12,575 nt of DNA, taken from an uncultured Clostridium sp. Its GTDB lineage: Bacteria > Bacillota > Clostridia > TANB77 > CAG-508. Location: positions 1 through 12,575 of the forward strand of contig CAMCHB010000024.1 in NCBI GenBank assembly GCA_945874585.1, read 5' to 3'. Made by a program: the position numbers and the translations under genes. Below the pieces are notes generated by a model that was not told where the DNA came from, did no database searches, and saw nothing but the letters and a program-made list of their open reading frames with translations. Shown in pieces: positions 5,809-12,575 of the stretch (position 1 is the stretch's first letter; each line of letters begins with the position of its first letter).

Positions 5809-7407
5809 ATGAAGGGATTTCTGACTTGGTTTAAAGGTAGTACAAAGATTAAGAGATGGGTATTTTTAATTTTAGTAGGGATTGCTTTTGTTTGTTTTGG
5901 CTTTTCTAATTTACTGATTTCAGATGAGATGAATGCAGCAGAACTAGCCAAAGTTGTCATATCTTTTGTATTTGGTTTTATTTGTGTAATTTTGGGTATT
6001 GTTTATATTCAGAAACGTACATTGGAATTATTGATTGAAGCAAATGAACCAGCAGAAGATGTTCGAAAAAATGCACAAGTTAATATTCAATCTTTGATTT
6101 TTAATAAAAAGGTATATGAAAAAGGACCTAAAATTGTTGTCATTGGTGGCGGAAATGGTTTAAATACAGTGGTAGAAGGATTAAAAAATTACACCAGTAA
6201 CATCACAGCACTTGTTATGATGACAGACTATGGAAATCCATCCAATGATTCACGTATGCAACTAAATTTATTACCGATGGATGATATTAAGGAAAGTATG
6301 ATTGCTTTATCAGAAAATAAAGAAGCCATGGACCGAATTTTAAAATACAAATTTGAGCAAGGAAATTTGCATGGCTTACAATTTGGTGATATTTTCTTAT
6401 CTGCCATGGATGAGATTTATGGAAATGTACCAGAAAGTGTTGAAAACATGTCAAAGGTACTCAATATGACAGGTAAGGTATTGCCAGTAACATCGGATAA
6501 AATAGAAATTTGTGCGGAACTTGAAGATGGTACAATTGTCAAGGAGAAAAATAAAATACCAGAAGTAGTGTATGACAAGGTATCCAAAATCAATCGTATT
6601 TTTATTCAACCAACCAATTGCACACCAGCTCCAGGTGTTTTGAAAGCTATTCAAGAGGCAGATGCTATTATTATAGGACCTGGTAGCTTATATACCAATG
6701 TAATACCAAGTTTATTGGTAAAAGGTGTGGCAAGGACAATTAAAGAAAGCAAAGCTTTTAAAATTTATATCAGTAATATTATGACACAACCAGGTCAAAC
6801 CGATAATTATAGTCTATCTGATCACATTGATGCCATTGTAGCACATGCGGGAGAAGGCATTATCGATTATTGTATCTGTGATACGGGAGAAATTGTCCCT
6901 GAATTTGTAAGACGTTATAATAAATTAGGTTCAGATATTGTAGAAAGAAATTATCAAGAAATTAAAAATAGAAGTATCAAGATCATTCAAAAGAATTTAT
7001 CTCGTATTGAAGGAGAGTATATTCGACATGATCCAGATATGATTGCTAGCACAGTGATGGAATTGATATGTACAGATTTAAAATTCAAGGATCAACAATA
7101 TGATACACAATATGTACTATTAAATTCAAAATTAAAAAATCATCGAAAAAATGAAAAAATCAAGAATAAACATCATAAAAAAGAAAAACAACCAAAAATA
7201 AAAGAGGAAAGAAACAGAAATCAAAGTAAATTCCATAAGAAATACAGTGAAAGAATTCGAGATATTCAAAATAGTGATCAGATTCGCGAAAGAAATAAGA
7301 AAATTTTTGAGGAGACAGGTTCTCTTTACCAAGTTAATGCTAGACAGAACATGCAAGAAAAGGCAAAAGGAAACTATACACCAAAAAGGCAAAAACCAAA
7401 ACATTAA
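5809..7407 (+). CDS. yvcK: Long membrane-anchored YvcK/CofD-like protein with basic tail
   Basis: YvcK (gluconeogenesis factor) proteins bind UDP-sugars and are needed for cell shape and growth on gluconeogenic carbon. This 532-residue version has three parts. Residues 1-70 hold two membrane segments (about 17-36 and 48-67) after a basic start. The YvcK/CofD core spans about 107-425, with VVIGGGNGLNTVVEGLK (110-126), IIIGPGSLYTNVIPSLLVKG (287-306) and IMTQPGQTDNYSLSDH (324-339). The tail, about 439-532, is packed with Lys, Arg, Asn and Gln and looks disordered. The phosphate-binding region usually written DDGGSSGRLR reads DYGNPSNDSRM here (140-150), followed by LLPMDDI rather than LPPGDI. Bacillus YvcK is about 320 residues and lacks both end regions. 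ATG 5809 follows AAGGAGGA, 15 bases after murB. The usual neighbours rapZ and whiA are absent. Confidence 0.88.
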   Translation: MKGFLTWFKGSTKIKRWVFLILVGIAFVCFGFSNLLISDEMNAAELAKVVISFVFGFICVILGIVYIQKRTLELLIEANEPAEDVRKNAQVNIQSLIFNKKVYEKGPKIVVIGGGNGLNTVVEGLKNYTSNITALVMMTDYGNPSNDSRMQLNLLPMDDIKESMIALSENKEAMDRILKYKFEQGNLHGLQFGDIFLSAMDEIYGNVPESVENMSKVLNMTGKVLPVTSDKIEICAELEDGTIVKEKNKIPEVVYDKVSKINRIFIQPTNCTPAPGVLKAIQEADAIIIGPGSLYTNVIPSLLVKGVARTIKESKAFKIYISNIMTQPGQTDNYSLSDHIDAIVAHAGEGIIDYCICDTGEIVPEFVRRYNKLGSDIVERNYQEIKNRSIKIIQKNLSRIEGEYIRHDPDMIASTVMELICTDLKFKDQQYDTQYVLLNSKLKNHRKNEKIKNKHHKKEKQPKIKEERNRNQSKFHKKYSERIRDIQNSDQIRERNKKIFEETGSLYQVNARQNMQEKAKGNYTPKRQKPKH

Positions 7408-7445
7408 GCAAGAAAAACAAAGGAAAAATAGATGGAGGGATACGG

Positions 7446-9509
7446 ATGAGATTTAGGAATAAAACCATTGAATTAAAAGATGCTTTAAACAAGGAATGGA
7501 TCATAACCAACGGAATTGGTGGTTATGCTTCTGCTACGATTGTAGGGGCTAATACAAGAAAATATCATGGTTTATTAGTGGCTCCACTGAATCCACCAGC
7601 CAATCGACATGTGATTCTAGCGAAGGTAGATGAAAGCGTAGAGATAGAAGGTAAAAAATACATATTATATACGAATATAGGCAAAAACTATGTTGCAGAA
7701 GGATACAAAAATTTAAATTATTTTCAAAAAAATTATTTACCAGTTTTTAAATACAAAGTAGGCAATGCTGAAATTGTCAAAACAGTTTGTATGCCTCATG
7801 GAAGAAATACAGTAAGTCTTTCCTATAAGATAGTGAATAAAGGACCAGCTTTGAAATTAACATTAGCACCATTGATGAATTTTAGAGATTTTCATCAAAT
7901 CAATAAAGATCATACATTTCAGCTTAGACAAACAATTTCAGGTGACAAAGTAAAAGTTGTTTTGGATCAGCATGCGGTTACACCAATATATATGAAATGC
8001 ACGGGTGGAACCTATATCGAACATCATCAAGATGCTTTTTTGAATATGTTCTATTTAAAAGAGGAAGAAAGAGGATTTGAGGCAGAAGAGAACCATTGCG
8101 TACCTGGTCGTTATGAGATACTCGTAGGAGAAAATGAAGCAAAGGAAATTTCTTTCCTTTGCTCTTTAGAAGAAAATATCGATGAATTAGTAGCGAGCCA
8201 AATAGAAGACCAAGAGATCAAACGATTGAAAAAAATGATTCACAAGACTAATATTCTACAAGAATATGCGGTGGAACCAAAATCTGATGAGGAAAAACTA
8301 ATCAAGGATCTTATTATGGCTACCGATAGCTTTATTGTTTATCGACCAAGTTTTCGTTTGCATACCATTTTAGCAGGTTATCATTGGTTTTTAGATTGGG
8401 GACGTGATGCCTTAATAGCGTTTGAAGGATTGCTATTGGTTACAAAGCGATACGATTTGGCAAAAGAAGTATTATTCACATTTGTTCGTAATATAAAATA
8501 TGGTTTAGTGCCGAATGGTTATTCTGGTTTTGATAGTCGACCACTTTACAATAGTGCAGATAGTTCCCTACTTTTATTTGAGCAAATTAACAAATATTTA
8601 CGCTACACAGGGGATCAAAAATTTGTCAAAAAAGAAATGTTTATTATTTTGGAAAAAATTATCGATGCCTATACCAATGGAATCGATTTTGATGATAACA
8701 ATATCTATTTAGATTTAGAGGATTCTTTGTTGGTTTCTGGAACACCAAACACCCAAAATACTTGGATGGATGCCAAAGTCAATGGAGTGGCTATTACACC
8801 AAGAAACGGAAAAACAGTTGAAATGAACGCGCTTTGGTACAATGCTCTAAAAACAATGGAAAATTTAGCTGCTCAATATGGAGAAACAGAAAAAGAAGAA
8901 AAATATCGAAAAATGGCCATGAAAACAAAGAAATCATTTAATAAAAAATTTTATTATCATCCAAAAAGAACCTTAATGGATGTATTAGGGGATACGAAAA
9001 TTAGACCAAATCAGTTATTTAGTTTAGCTTTAACTTATCCTGTTATGGATCCAACTTGTCAAAATGCCGATCACATTATGAAGACAGTACGCACCAAATT
9101 ATTAAATCGCTATGGACTAAAAACATTGGCCAAATCAGAACCTGGTTATGTTGATGTGTATGAAGGTGGACCAGAAAAAAGAGATTCTTCTTATCATCAA
9201 GGTATCACATGGCCATGGCTTTTAGGCTTATACAAAGATGCTTTGCAAAATCGTATTCGATTTGAAAAAAGAAAAAGAGTAAGAAAACAATTAGAAGCAG
9301 AATACAAAGAATTTTTGGAAACAATCACAAACAATTATCGCAAAGTCATTTACCGTGATGGAGCAATTGGTTATGTTTCTGAAATGTATGATTCAAAGGC
9401 ACCTTTTTGTGATAAGGGAACGGTGGCACAAGCATGGAGTGTTTCTGAAGTTTTAAAAATTATATTAGCAGAAAAGAAGGAAAACAAAGATGAGAATACT
9501 AGGGATTGA
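7446..9509 (+). CDS. Bacterial glycogen debranching enzyme (amylo-alpha-1,6-glucosidase)
   Basis: This enzyme hydrolyses alpha-1,6 branches of glycogen or related glucans, so it releases stored glucose; no signal peptide is seen, so it is cytoplasmic. The 687 residues show the two-domain bacterial layout. The N-terminal beta-rich domain (about 10-240) opens with WIITNGIGGYASATIVGANT (18-37) and RKYHGLLVAPLNPP (38-51). The C-terminal six-hairpin catalytic domain (about 285-675) carries GYHWFLDWGRDAL (311-323), YNSADSSLLLFE (368-379), QNTWMDAKVNGVAITPRNGK (437-456), VEMNALWYNAL (458-468), SYHQGITWPWLLG (582-594) and DKGTVAQAWSVSEVL (656-670). ATG 7446 follows TGGAGGGA. No glycogen synthesis gene (glgA-D) is nearby; it sits between yvcK and ruvC and its last 20 bases overlap ruvC. 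Confidence 0.94.
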   Translation: MRFRNKTIELKDALNKEWIITNGIGGYASATIVGANTRKYHGLLVAPLNPPANRHVILAKVDESVEIEGKKYILYTNIGKNYVAEGYKNLNYFQKNYLPVFKYKVGNAEIVKTVCMPHGRNTVSLSYKIVNKGPALKLTLAPLMNFRDFHQINKDHTFQLRQTISGDKVKVVLDQHAVTPIYMKCTGGTYIEHHQDAFLNMFYLKEEERGFEAEENHCVPGRYEILVGENEAKEISFLCSLEENIDELVASQIEDQEIKRLKKMIHKTNILQEYAVEPKSDEEKLIKDLIMATDSFIVYRPSFRLHTILAGYHWFLDWGRDALIAFEGLLLVTKRYDLAKEVLFTFVRNIKYGLVPNGYSGFDSRPLYNSADSSLLLFEQINKYLRYTGDQKFVKKEMFIILEKIIDAYTNGIDFDDNNIYLDLEDSLLVSGTPNTQNTWMDAKVNGVAITPRNGKTVEMNALWYNALKTMENLAAQYGETEKEEKYRKMAMKTKKSFNKKFYYHPKRTLMDVLGDTKIRPNQLFSLALTYPVMDPTCQNADHIMKTVRTKLLNRYGLKTLAKSEPGYVDVYEGGPEKRDSSYHQGITWPWLLGLYKDALQNRIRFEKRKRVRKQLEAEYKEFLETITNNYRKVIYRDGAIGYVSEMYDSKAPFCDKGTVAQAWSVSEVLKIILAEKKENKDENTRD

Positions 9510-9984
9510 TCCAGGATTTGCTATTACAGGCTATAGTGTGATCGAATATATAGGAAATAAATTTAAGCTAATTACGAGTGGGGCTATTACAACAAAAGCG
9601 GGTGTTCCTTTTCCCATTCGTCTTACTACGATTTATGATGAATTAGACGCTATTATTAAGAAATATCAACCAGAGGTTATGTCTGTAGAAGAATTATTCT
9701 TTAATCAAAATATTACAACAGCTATCAATGTGGCACAAGCTAGAGGAATTGTATTGGTAGTGGGATGCAAAAATGGCATCCCTACTTACGAATACACGCC
9801 TTTGCAAATTAAACAAGCAGTGGTTGGTTATGGTAGAGCTGATAAAAAACAAGTACAGCAAATGGTAAAAGCTATTTTAAATGTAGCACAAATACCAAAA
9901 TTAGATGATACTACAGATAGTATGGCAGCAGCCATTTGCCATGCACATTCATCTAAATTTGCAGAAAACTTTAGAGTGAGGTAA
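9490..9984 (+). CDS. ruvC: Holliday junction resolvase RuvC
   Basis: RuvC cuts four-way DNA junctions made during recombination repair. It acts as a dimer with RuvAB in the cytoplasm. The 164-residue length is typical. The RNase H-like acidic active site is complete: D7 in ILGIDPG, E67 in SVEELFF (65-71), and D140 plus D143 in LDDTTDSMAAAICHAH (138-153). ATG 9490 has AGAAGGA eight bases upstream and lies inside the end of the debranching enzyme gene (20-base overlap in another frame), so translation is probably coupled. ruvA and ruvB, commonly next in Firmicutes and Proteobacteria, are not here; holA follows after seven bases. Confidence 0.97.
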   Translation: MRILGIDPGFAITGYSVIEYIGNKFKLITSGAITTKAGVPFPIRLTTIYDELDAIIKKYQPEVMSVEELFFNQNITTAINVAQARGIVLVVGCKNGIPTYEYTPLQIKQAVVGYGRADKKQVQQMVKAILNVAQIPKLDDTTDSMAAAICHAHSSKFAENFRVR

Positions 9985-9991
9985 AAAGAAA

Positions 9992-11008
9992 ATGACAACA
10001 ATATCAGAATTAGAAAAAAGAGTAGCTTCTCCAGCAGGAGTGTATCTTCTTTACGGAGAAAATACATATACATTGAACCGTTATCTACGAAAAATACGCA
10101 AAAATTTTGGCGAAATTGTACCAGGTATAAATGAAGTCGTATTGGATGAAGATACAATTCAAAATCTTATTTCTGATATGGAAACACCAGCTTTTGGATA
10201 CGAAAAAAAACTAATTATTGTGAAACAAGGTGGATTGGTCAAAAAAGATGGAAGAGGGAAAAAGAACAAGAATTCTGCTATCCGAGATAAATTGCAGGAT
10301 TATCTCGAACAAAATGCAGAAGCTATACAGAAATCTGTTGTTTTGGTCATCATAGAAGATATGATTGATGCTTGTCCATTAGCCAAAACAATCGAACAAA
10401 TGGGAACTGTATATCAATTTCAAGAAATGAAGACAAATGAATTGATTCAAACAATTGGCCATACTTTTTCGTTGTATCATGTAAAGATATCAGCTGAAAA
10501 TGCCAAATACTTGCTCGAACAAGTAGGACCAGATATGCAAAATTTGATGAACGAAATTTGGAAATTGGTATCCTATAAAGGAGAAAATGGAACCGTTACC
10601 AAAGAAGATATTCAGCAATTGGTAGTCCCTAAAATCGAGGCTGTTATATTTGATTTAACCGATAGCTTAGGAAAAAAGGAGATTGCACGTGCCATGGATG
10701 TGTTACATGGTCTATTATACCAAAAGGAACCAATTCAAAAGATTTTCATTACTCTTTATCGCCACTTTAAAAAATTATATTGGGTAAAATGGGCACAAGC
10801 AAGAGGAAAAGATCCAGGTACTATTTTAAATTTAAAACCAAATCAAACCTTTTTAATAAGCAAATATAAAAGACAAGCCAGTTATTTTCAGGAAGAAGAT
10901 TCGTATCAACTATTAGCACAATTTAGAAATTTAGATAAACAATCCAAAACTGGTGAAATAGATTTACAAATTGGATTGGAAATGACTTTATGTCAGTATT
11001 GTAGTTAG
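9992..11008 (+). CDS. holA: DNA polymerase III delta subunit (clamp loader)
   Basis: HolA is the clamp-loader subunit that opens the beta sliding clamp. The 338 residues fit the family. Recognisable blocks are VYLLYGENTYTLNRYLRKI (17-35), the conserved middle region (LLEQVGPDMQNLMNEIWKLV, 174-193, then VTKEDIQQLV, 202-211), VIFDLTDSLGKKEIARAMDV (218-237), the C-terminal helix IQKIFITLYRHFKKLYWV (248-265) and the closing ...DLQIGLEMTLCQYC. The ATP-binding residues of active AAA+ subunits are absent, as expected for delta. ATG 9992 follows GTGAGG with a longish spacer. In many Clostridia rpsT and gpr lie near holA; here gpr follows directly without rpsT. Confidence 0.95.
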   Translation: MTTISELEKRVASPAGVYLLYGENTYTLNRYLRKIRKNFGEIVPGINEVVLDEDTIQNLISDMETPAFGYEKKLIIVKQGGLVKKDGRGKKNKNSAIRDKLQDYLEQNAEAIQKSVVLVIIEDMIDACPLAKTIEQMGTVYQFQEMKTNELIQTIGHTFSLYHVKISAENAKYLLEQVGPDMQNLMNEIWKLVSYKGENGTVTKEDIQQLVVPKIEAVIFDLTDSLGKKEIARAMDVLHGLLYQKEPIQKIFITLYRHFKKLYWVKWAQARGKDPGTILNLKPNQTFLISKYKRQASYFQEEDSYQLLAQFRNLDKQSKTGEIDLQIGLEMTLCQYCS

Positions 11009-11012
11009 AAAT

Positions 11013-11041
11013 GTATAAAAACCTTTTTTTTGTCAAAAATG
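11013..11041 (+). promoter_or_regulatory. Candidate forespore (sigma-F-like) promoter upstream of gpr
   Basis: GTATA (11013-11017) fits the sigma-F -35 pattern GYWTA. GTCAAAAATG (11032-11041) fits the -10 pattern GGNRANANTW except at its second and last positions, with a 14-base spacer (about 15 expected). gpr is known to be sigma-F dependent in Bacillus, which makes the site plausible. Against it, the region is AT-rich, so weak matches arise easily, and the start site would fall almost on the ribosome site. Confidence 0.3.
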
Positions 11042-11050
11042 ACAAAAAGG
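11022..11050 (+). promoter_or_regulatory. Hairpin reaching into the gpr ribosome binding site
   Basis: GTCA/TGAC (11032-11035 with 11040-11043) closes an AAAA loop and continues as five T-A pairs. CC/GG pairs (11022-11023 with 11049-11050) then form across a three-T bulge. The right arm ends inside AGGAGG (11048-11053), so transcripts reading through from holA may partly hide the gpr ribosome site. It is T/A-rich and lacks the features of a strong terminator. Confidence 0.45.
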
Positions 11051-11053
11051 AGG
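11048..11053 (+). promoter_or_regulatory. Shine-Dalgarno site that sets the gpr start
   Basis: AGGAGG lies nine bases before ATG 11063. The frame is open upstream to a TTG at 11030 and an ATG at 11039, but both lie before this site and have no ribosome site of their own. Confidence 0.8.
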
Positions 11054-11062
11054 TATTTTTTT

Positions 11063-11992
11063 ATGATGAATTTTAGAACGGATTTGGCAGATGAAAGAAG
11101 TGATATATATCGTAGAGCTAATGCACTTGAAACCATTCCAGGGGTTAGAACAGAAGAAAGTGAAAAAGATGGTGTGAAGGTGACAAAGGTTTGCGTGTTA
11201 GATGAACAAGGGGAGAAGGCTTTGGGAAAACCGCAGGGAAATTACATTACACTAGATATTAAAAATCTACGTATTGCACAACAAGAAGAAATTGAACAGG
11301 CAGCACAAATATTAAATCAAGAATTACAAGGACTTTATCGCAATCTTATCCAGGAAAATGATGCCATTTTGGTTGTAGGACTTGGAAATTTAGAAGTGAC
11401 ACCAGATGCCCTAGGACCAAGAGTTATTCAGAGTATTGATGTCACGAGACATATTTTACATTATGCTCCACAATATTTGGAGCCAGACACTCGTCCAGTT
11501 TGTGCCATATCACCAGGGGTATTGGGAACCACTGGAATGGAGACACAGGAAATTTTGCAAGGAATTGTCGAAAAGGTCCACCCTAAATTGTTGATTGTAA
11601 TTGATAGTTTAGCATCCAAAAGTATGTACCGCATTAGTAGCACGATTCAAATTGCCGATACAGGGATTGTACCAGGAGCGGGAGTCGGAAACAAGCGAAG
11701 AGAATTAAGCCATACCACTTTGGGAGTTCCAGTAATAGCCATTGGTGTTCCAACAGTTGTAGAAGCAGCTACTTTAACAGCTGATTGTTTGGATATTTTT
11801 ATTGAAAAGTTGCAAGAATCAGCCGAATCCAATGCCTATTTGAACCAACTCAAAACAGAGGACAAATACACCATGATCAAGGAAAAATTATTGCCAGATC
11901 AATTTAATTTTATTGTAACTCCAAAGGAAATCGATGATTTAATTGATAATATGTCCTCCGTTATCGCCAGAGGAATCAATTTATCTTTGTAG
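11063..11992 (+). CDS. gpr: Spore germination endopeptidase GPR
   Basis: GPR is the A25-family protease made in the forespore as an inactive zymogen. At germination it cuts small acid-soluble spore proteins, freeing DNA and amino acids. From ATG 11063 the protein has 309 residues. RTDLADERSD (5-14) matches the conserved processing region, giving a propeptide of only about seven residues if cleavage is before L8; the Bacillus enzyme loses about 15. The two aspartates expected at the active site are D115 in VTPDALGPR and D181 in VIDSLASKS; their 66-residue spacing equals that recalled for D127 and D193 of B. megaterium GPR. SPGVLGTTGMET (150-161) and PGAGVGNKRREL (204-215) are further family blocks. 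It shows that the organism makes endospores or descends from one that did. Confidence 0.97.
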   Translation: MMNFRTDLADERSDIYRRANALETIPGVRTEESEKDGVKVTKVCVLDEQGEKALGKPQGNYITLDIKNLRIAQQEEIEQAAQILNQELQGLYRNLIQENDAILVVGLGNLEVTPDALGPRVIQSIDVTRHILHYAPQYLEPDTRPVCAISPGVLGTTGMETQEILQGIVEKVHPKLLIVIDSLASKSMYRISSTIQIADTGIVPGAGVGNKRRELSHTTLGVPVIAIGVPTVVEAATLTADCLDIFIEKLQESAESNAYLNQLKTEDKYTMIKEKLLPDQFNFIVTPKEIDDLIDNMSSVIARGINLSL

Positions 11993-12037
11993 GAAAAAAC
12001 GGTATATTACAATCTGGTTAAATTTCGAAAAAAAGGC

Positions 12038-12066
12038 TAGACTTTTAAAAGGATTTATCATACAAT
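12038..12066 (+). promoter_or_regulatory. Candidate vegetative promoter for the last gene
   Basis: TAGACT (12038-12043; four of six to TTGACA) and TACAAT (12061-12066; five of six to TATAAT) are separated by an ideal 17 bases. It is the best match I found in the non-coding sequence and sits in the only gap over 100 bases. Transcription would start near 12073, giving a leader of about 80-100 bases. Confidence 0.5.
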
Positions 12067-12150
12067 AATAACGTCGAAAAAAGTTACAAATGAAAAAACA
12101 ATGGAATATTATTTTACAGAACAATAAAATTTGAAATTTAGGAGAGCAAA

Positions 12151-12204
12151 ATGCTCGAATGGAGTTTTTTATGGTTATCGAACGAATTATATTTAATATT
12201 TTAG
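12151..12204 (+). CDS. 17-codon upstream ORF overlapping the last gene
   Basis: ATG 12151 has a better ribosome site (AGGAG at 12140-12144, six-base spacer) than the main gene at 12171. It encodes MLEWSFLWLSNELYLIF and stops at TAG 12202-12204, inside the membrane protein gene in another frame. A small hairpin, GAGCA/TGCTC with an AAA loop (12144-12156), covers its start. It may be a coupling leader ORF. Alternatively it is the true start of the downstream gene: one extra T in the six-T run at 12165-12170 would fuse the two frames. Confidence 0.35.
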   Translation: MLEWSFLWLSNELYLIF

Positions 12205-12575
12205 CTTTTTTATTTTTTATATTTATGTTTTTAAAAATGATCCAAAAAAATGACACCAATTATTTAGCCATTTTAACCGTTCAAGCTTTAGGTATAACAC
12301 TTAGCTTTTTCGAATTGATGCATGGTATTTTACAGTGGAGTTCAATCAAATTGATTTCCTATCTTTTATCTGTTTTATTACCAATTGTTATCTTTTATTT
12401 AGATAACCACAATATCAATTTAATGGAAATTGGCGCAATTGGTCTAGCCAAAGTAATGGAATTGTGCAAAAACAGGCAAAAGGCTAAAAAAATTCTTACC
12501 GAATTTATTCAAAAATATCCAGGTAGCTATTATGGGCACAAAATGTTGGCACATCTTTATGAAACAGAAGGTGGC
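12171..12575 (+). CDS. Membrane protein with TPR-like segment (3' end cut off)
   Basis: The frame runs from ATG 12171 to the window end without a stop: 135 codons are visible. Three hydrophobic segments (about 6-23, 31-50 and 59-77) are followed by a soluble helical region. Residues 103-135 (QKAKKILTEFIQKYPGS, then YYGHKMLAHLYETEGG) look like a tetratricopeptide helix pair, with the alanine, proline and LAHLYE positions of that repeat. This suggests a membrane-anchored TPR protein serving as a protein-binding scaffold; no specific function is recognised. GGAG (12161-12164) lies six bases upstream of the start. A separate promoter candidate (12038-12066) suggests it begins a new transcription unit after gpr. 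An alternative start at 12151 would require one extra base. Confidence 0.75.
   Translation, partial: MVIERIIFNILAFLFFIFMFLKMIQKNDTNYLAILTVQALGITLSFFELMHGILQWSSIKLISYLLSVLLPIVIFYLDNHNINLMEIGAIGLAKVMELCKNRQKAKKILTEFIQKYPGSYYGHKMLAHLYETEGG

Noticed and set aside
7132..7404. 90-codon minus-strand hydrophobic frame opposite the yvcK tail
   Set aside because: The Phe/Ile/Leu-rich reading is the mirror of the AAA/AAG-rich tail codons. The plus frame continues without interruption from the YvcK core.
9490..9509. Frameshift between the debranching enzyme and ruvC
   Set aside because: Both proteins are complete by family length and motifs, and ruvC begins with its canonical MRILGIDPG. This is a normal short overlap.
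9828..10157. 109-codon minus-strand frame across the ruvC-holA junction
   Set aside because: It overlaps two well-supported genes on the other strand and shows only composition-driven hydrophobicity.
11022..11062. Intrinsic terminator between holA and gpr
   Set aside because: The stem is mostly A-T pairs, has a bulge, and ends in the gpr ribosome site. The T-rich stretch after it is interrupted (AGGTATTTTTTT) and serves as the spacer to the start codon.
11981..12259. 92-codon minus-strand frame in the gap after gpr
   Set aside because: No good ribosome site or family pattern is seen. The plus strand has a promoter candidate, a ribosome site and a longer open frame with membrane segments and a TPR-like region.
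46..12575. CRISPR array, tRNA/rRNA gene, toxin-antitoxin or prophage module
   Set aside because: I scanned for spaced repeats, tRNA-like arms and hallmark genes and saw none. The region is continuous housekeeping coding sequence.

Overview
The window is a low-GC, tightly packed, entirely plus-strand stretch of chromosome from a spore-forming Firmicute. Clostridia are most likely, and gene content and style resemble Lachnospiraceae or a close relative. Support for this is AT-rich codon use, strong AGGAGG Shine-Dalgarno (SD) sites, a spore germination protease (gpr), an Asp23-type DUF2273 gene beside nusB, and formate-tetrahydrofolate ligase. No species can be named from the sequence alone. Bases 1-45 are not biological: they are untrimmed Illumina Nextera adapter plus an i5 index, so the window starts at a contig or read end.

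Layout: (a) 47-322, the tail of an upstream envelope-stress type gene, then a small DUF2273 membrane protein. (b) 408-2699, nusB, xseA, an unrecognised single-pass membrane protein and xseB: transcription antitermination plus both exonuclease VII subunits. (c) 2735-4858, a divergent-PAP2 (YuiD-like) membrane protein and fhs. (d) 4873-7407, murB and an unusual long YvcK/CofD-like protein with two N-terminal membrane segments and a lysine/arginine-rich tail. (e) 7446-11008, a bacterial glycogen debranching enzyme overlapping ruvC by 20 bases, then holA. (f) 11063-11992, gpr, preceded by a hairpin that reaches its ribosome site and a possible forespore-type promoter. (g) 11993-12170, a short intergenic region with the best vegetative promoter candidate in the window. 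It leads into a membrane protein with a TPR-like segment that runs off the end.

From 119 to 11008 no gap between genes exceeds 85 bases and I see no convincing terminator, so much of this may be one or a few long transcripts. The genes are mainly housekeeping: RNA synthesis, DNA repair and replication, one-carbon metabolism, peptidoglycan precursors and glycogen use. They join the sporulation programme at gpr. Several usual neighbours are missing: ispA/dxs after xseB, rapZ/whiA beside murB/yvcK, ruvAB after ruvC, and rpsT or spoIIP around gpr.

I do not see a new defence, mobile or secretion system. The points that deserve a second look are the divergent YvcK, the membrane protein inserted between xseA and xseB, the gpr leader, and the double start (possible upstream ORF or one-base error) of the last gene.
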